NCBI GenBank assembly: GCA_964443385.1
Contig: CAYUCO010000054.1
Span: 1-5,800 of the forward strand
From: VFHP01 sp964443385
GTDB taxonomy: Bacteria; Chloroflexota; Dehalococcoidia; Lucifugimonadales; UBA2985
Direction: 5' to 3'
Length of the DNA stretch: 5,800 nucleotides
Shown: positions 5,663 to 5,800 of the stretch, piece by piece
How the letters are laid out: the number at the start of each line of letters is the position of its first letter
Numbering within the stretch: the stretch's first letter is position 1
Notes under the pieces: generated by a model
Database searches by the model: none
What the model saw: the letters and a program-made list of their open reading frames with translations, nothing else
Told to the model about the DNA's origin: nothing
Program-made: the position numbers and the translations under genes

Positions 5663-5800
5663 TTGCAATACAGACAACTAGGATCCACAGGTTTACGTGT
5701 TTCTACAGTAGGTTTGGGGACGAACAATTTTGGTTTTCGGATGGATGAAGAGAGCTCACTTAGAGTAGCTAAATTTGCTGTCGACCAGGGAATTAACTTT
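5663..5800 (+). CDS. Aldo/keto reductase family protein, N-terminal part only
   Basis: Forty-six codons are open to the window edge. The translation QYRQLGSTGLRVSTVGLGT (2-20), then FGFRMDEESSLRVAKFAVDQGINF to the edge, is the classic start of an aldo/keto reductase: first beta-strand, GLGT, and the helix leading to the GINF/D strand that carries the catalytic Asp just after the edge. Family members reduce aldehydes or ketones, often sugars, with NADPH. The start is TTG at 5663, one base after the upstream stop, supported by AGGAGA; the next in-frame ATG (codon 27) would cut off the first strand. The catalytic Asp/Tyr/Lys/His tetrad lies outside the window. The tight spacing suggests translational coupling to the repeat protein, though a functional link is not obvious. 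Confidence 0.9.
   Translation, partial: MQYRQLGSTGLRVSTVGLGTNNFGFRMDEESSLRVAKFAVDQGINF

Overview
The window looks like a compact, AT-leaning bacterial chromosome segment with seven genes, two of them cut by the window edges. There are no RNA genes, mobile elements or CRISPR arrays. Three things hint at a free-living, possibly marine, Chloroflexota-type bacterium (for example SAR202-like): the proline/threonine-rich linker of the lipoprotein, an enolase-superfamily sugar-acid dehydratase beside an uronyl hydrolase and an aldo/keto reductase, and mixed leaderless and Shine-Dalgarno starts. This placement is inference by eye and of low confidence.

Positions 1-2579 form a divergent carbohydrate-catabolism pair. 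A mandelate racemase/galactonate dehydratase-like gene runs leftward off the window from 780. A GH88/GH105-type unsaturated glycuronyl hydrolase (903-2579) runs rightward. They share a 122-bp intergenic region holding a good minus-strand promoter and an inverted repeat. The hydrolase carries an extra N-terminal domain of about 200 residues that resembles an M14 carboxypeptidase fold stripped of its zinc ligands.

Positions 2588-3684 form a leftward two-gene unit, convergent with the hydrolase: an EVE-domain protein (THYN1-like) followed 20 nt later by a zinc-ribbon/DUF805 membrane protein.

Positions 3775-5800 form a rightward three-gene unit: a lipoprotein, an exported lysine-rich protein built on ten exact 20-residue repeats, and the start of an aldo/keto reductase. 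The 90-bp region between the two units contains two back-to-back promoters. Each has a TAGAAT -10 box exactly 6 nt before the ATG, which predicts leaderless mRNAs. A 24-bp imperfect palindrome covers the -35 of the rightward promoter. Internal genes of the rightward unit instead have strong AGGAG Shine-Dalgarno sites.

The most unusual items are the 20-residue repeat protein, the hydrolase with the degenerate N-terminal domain, the dehydratase lacking the usual first metal-ligand Asp, and the twin leaderless divergent promoters with a shared palindrome.
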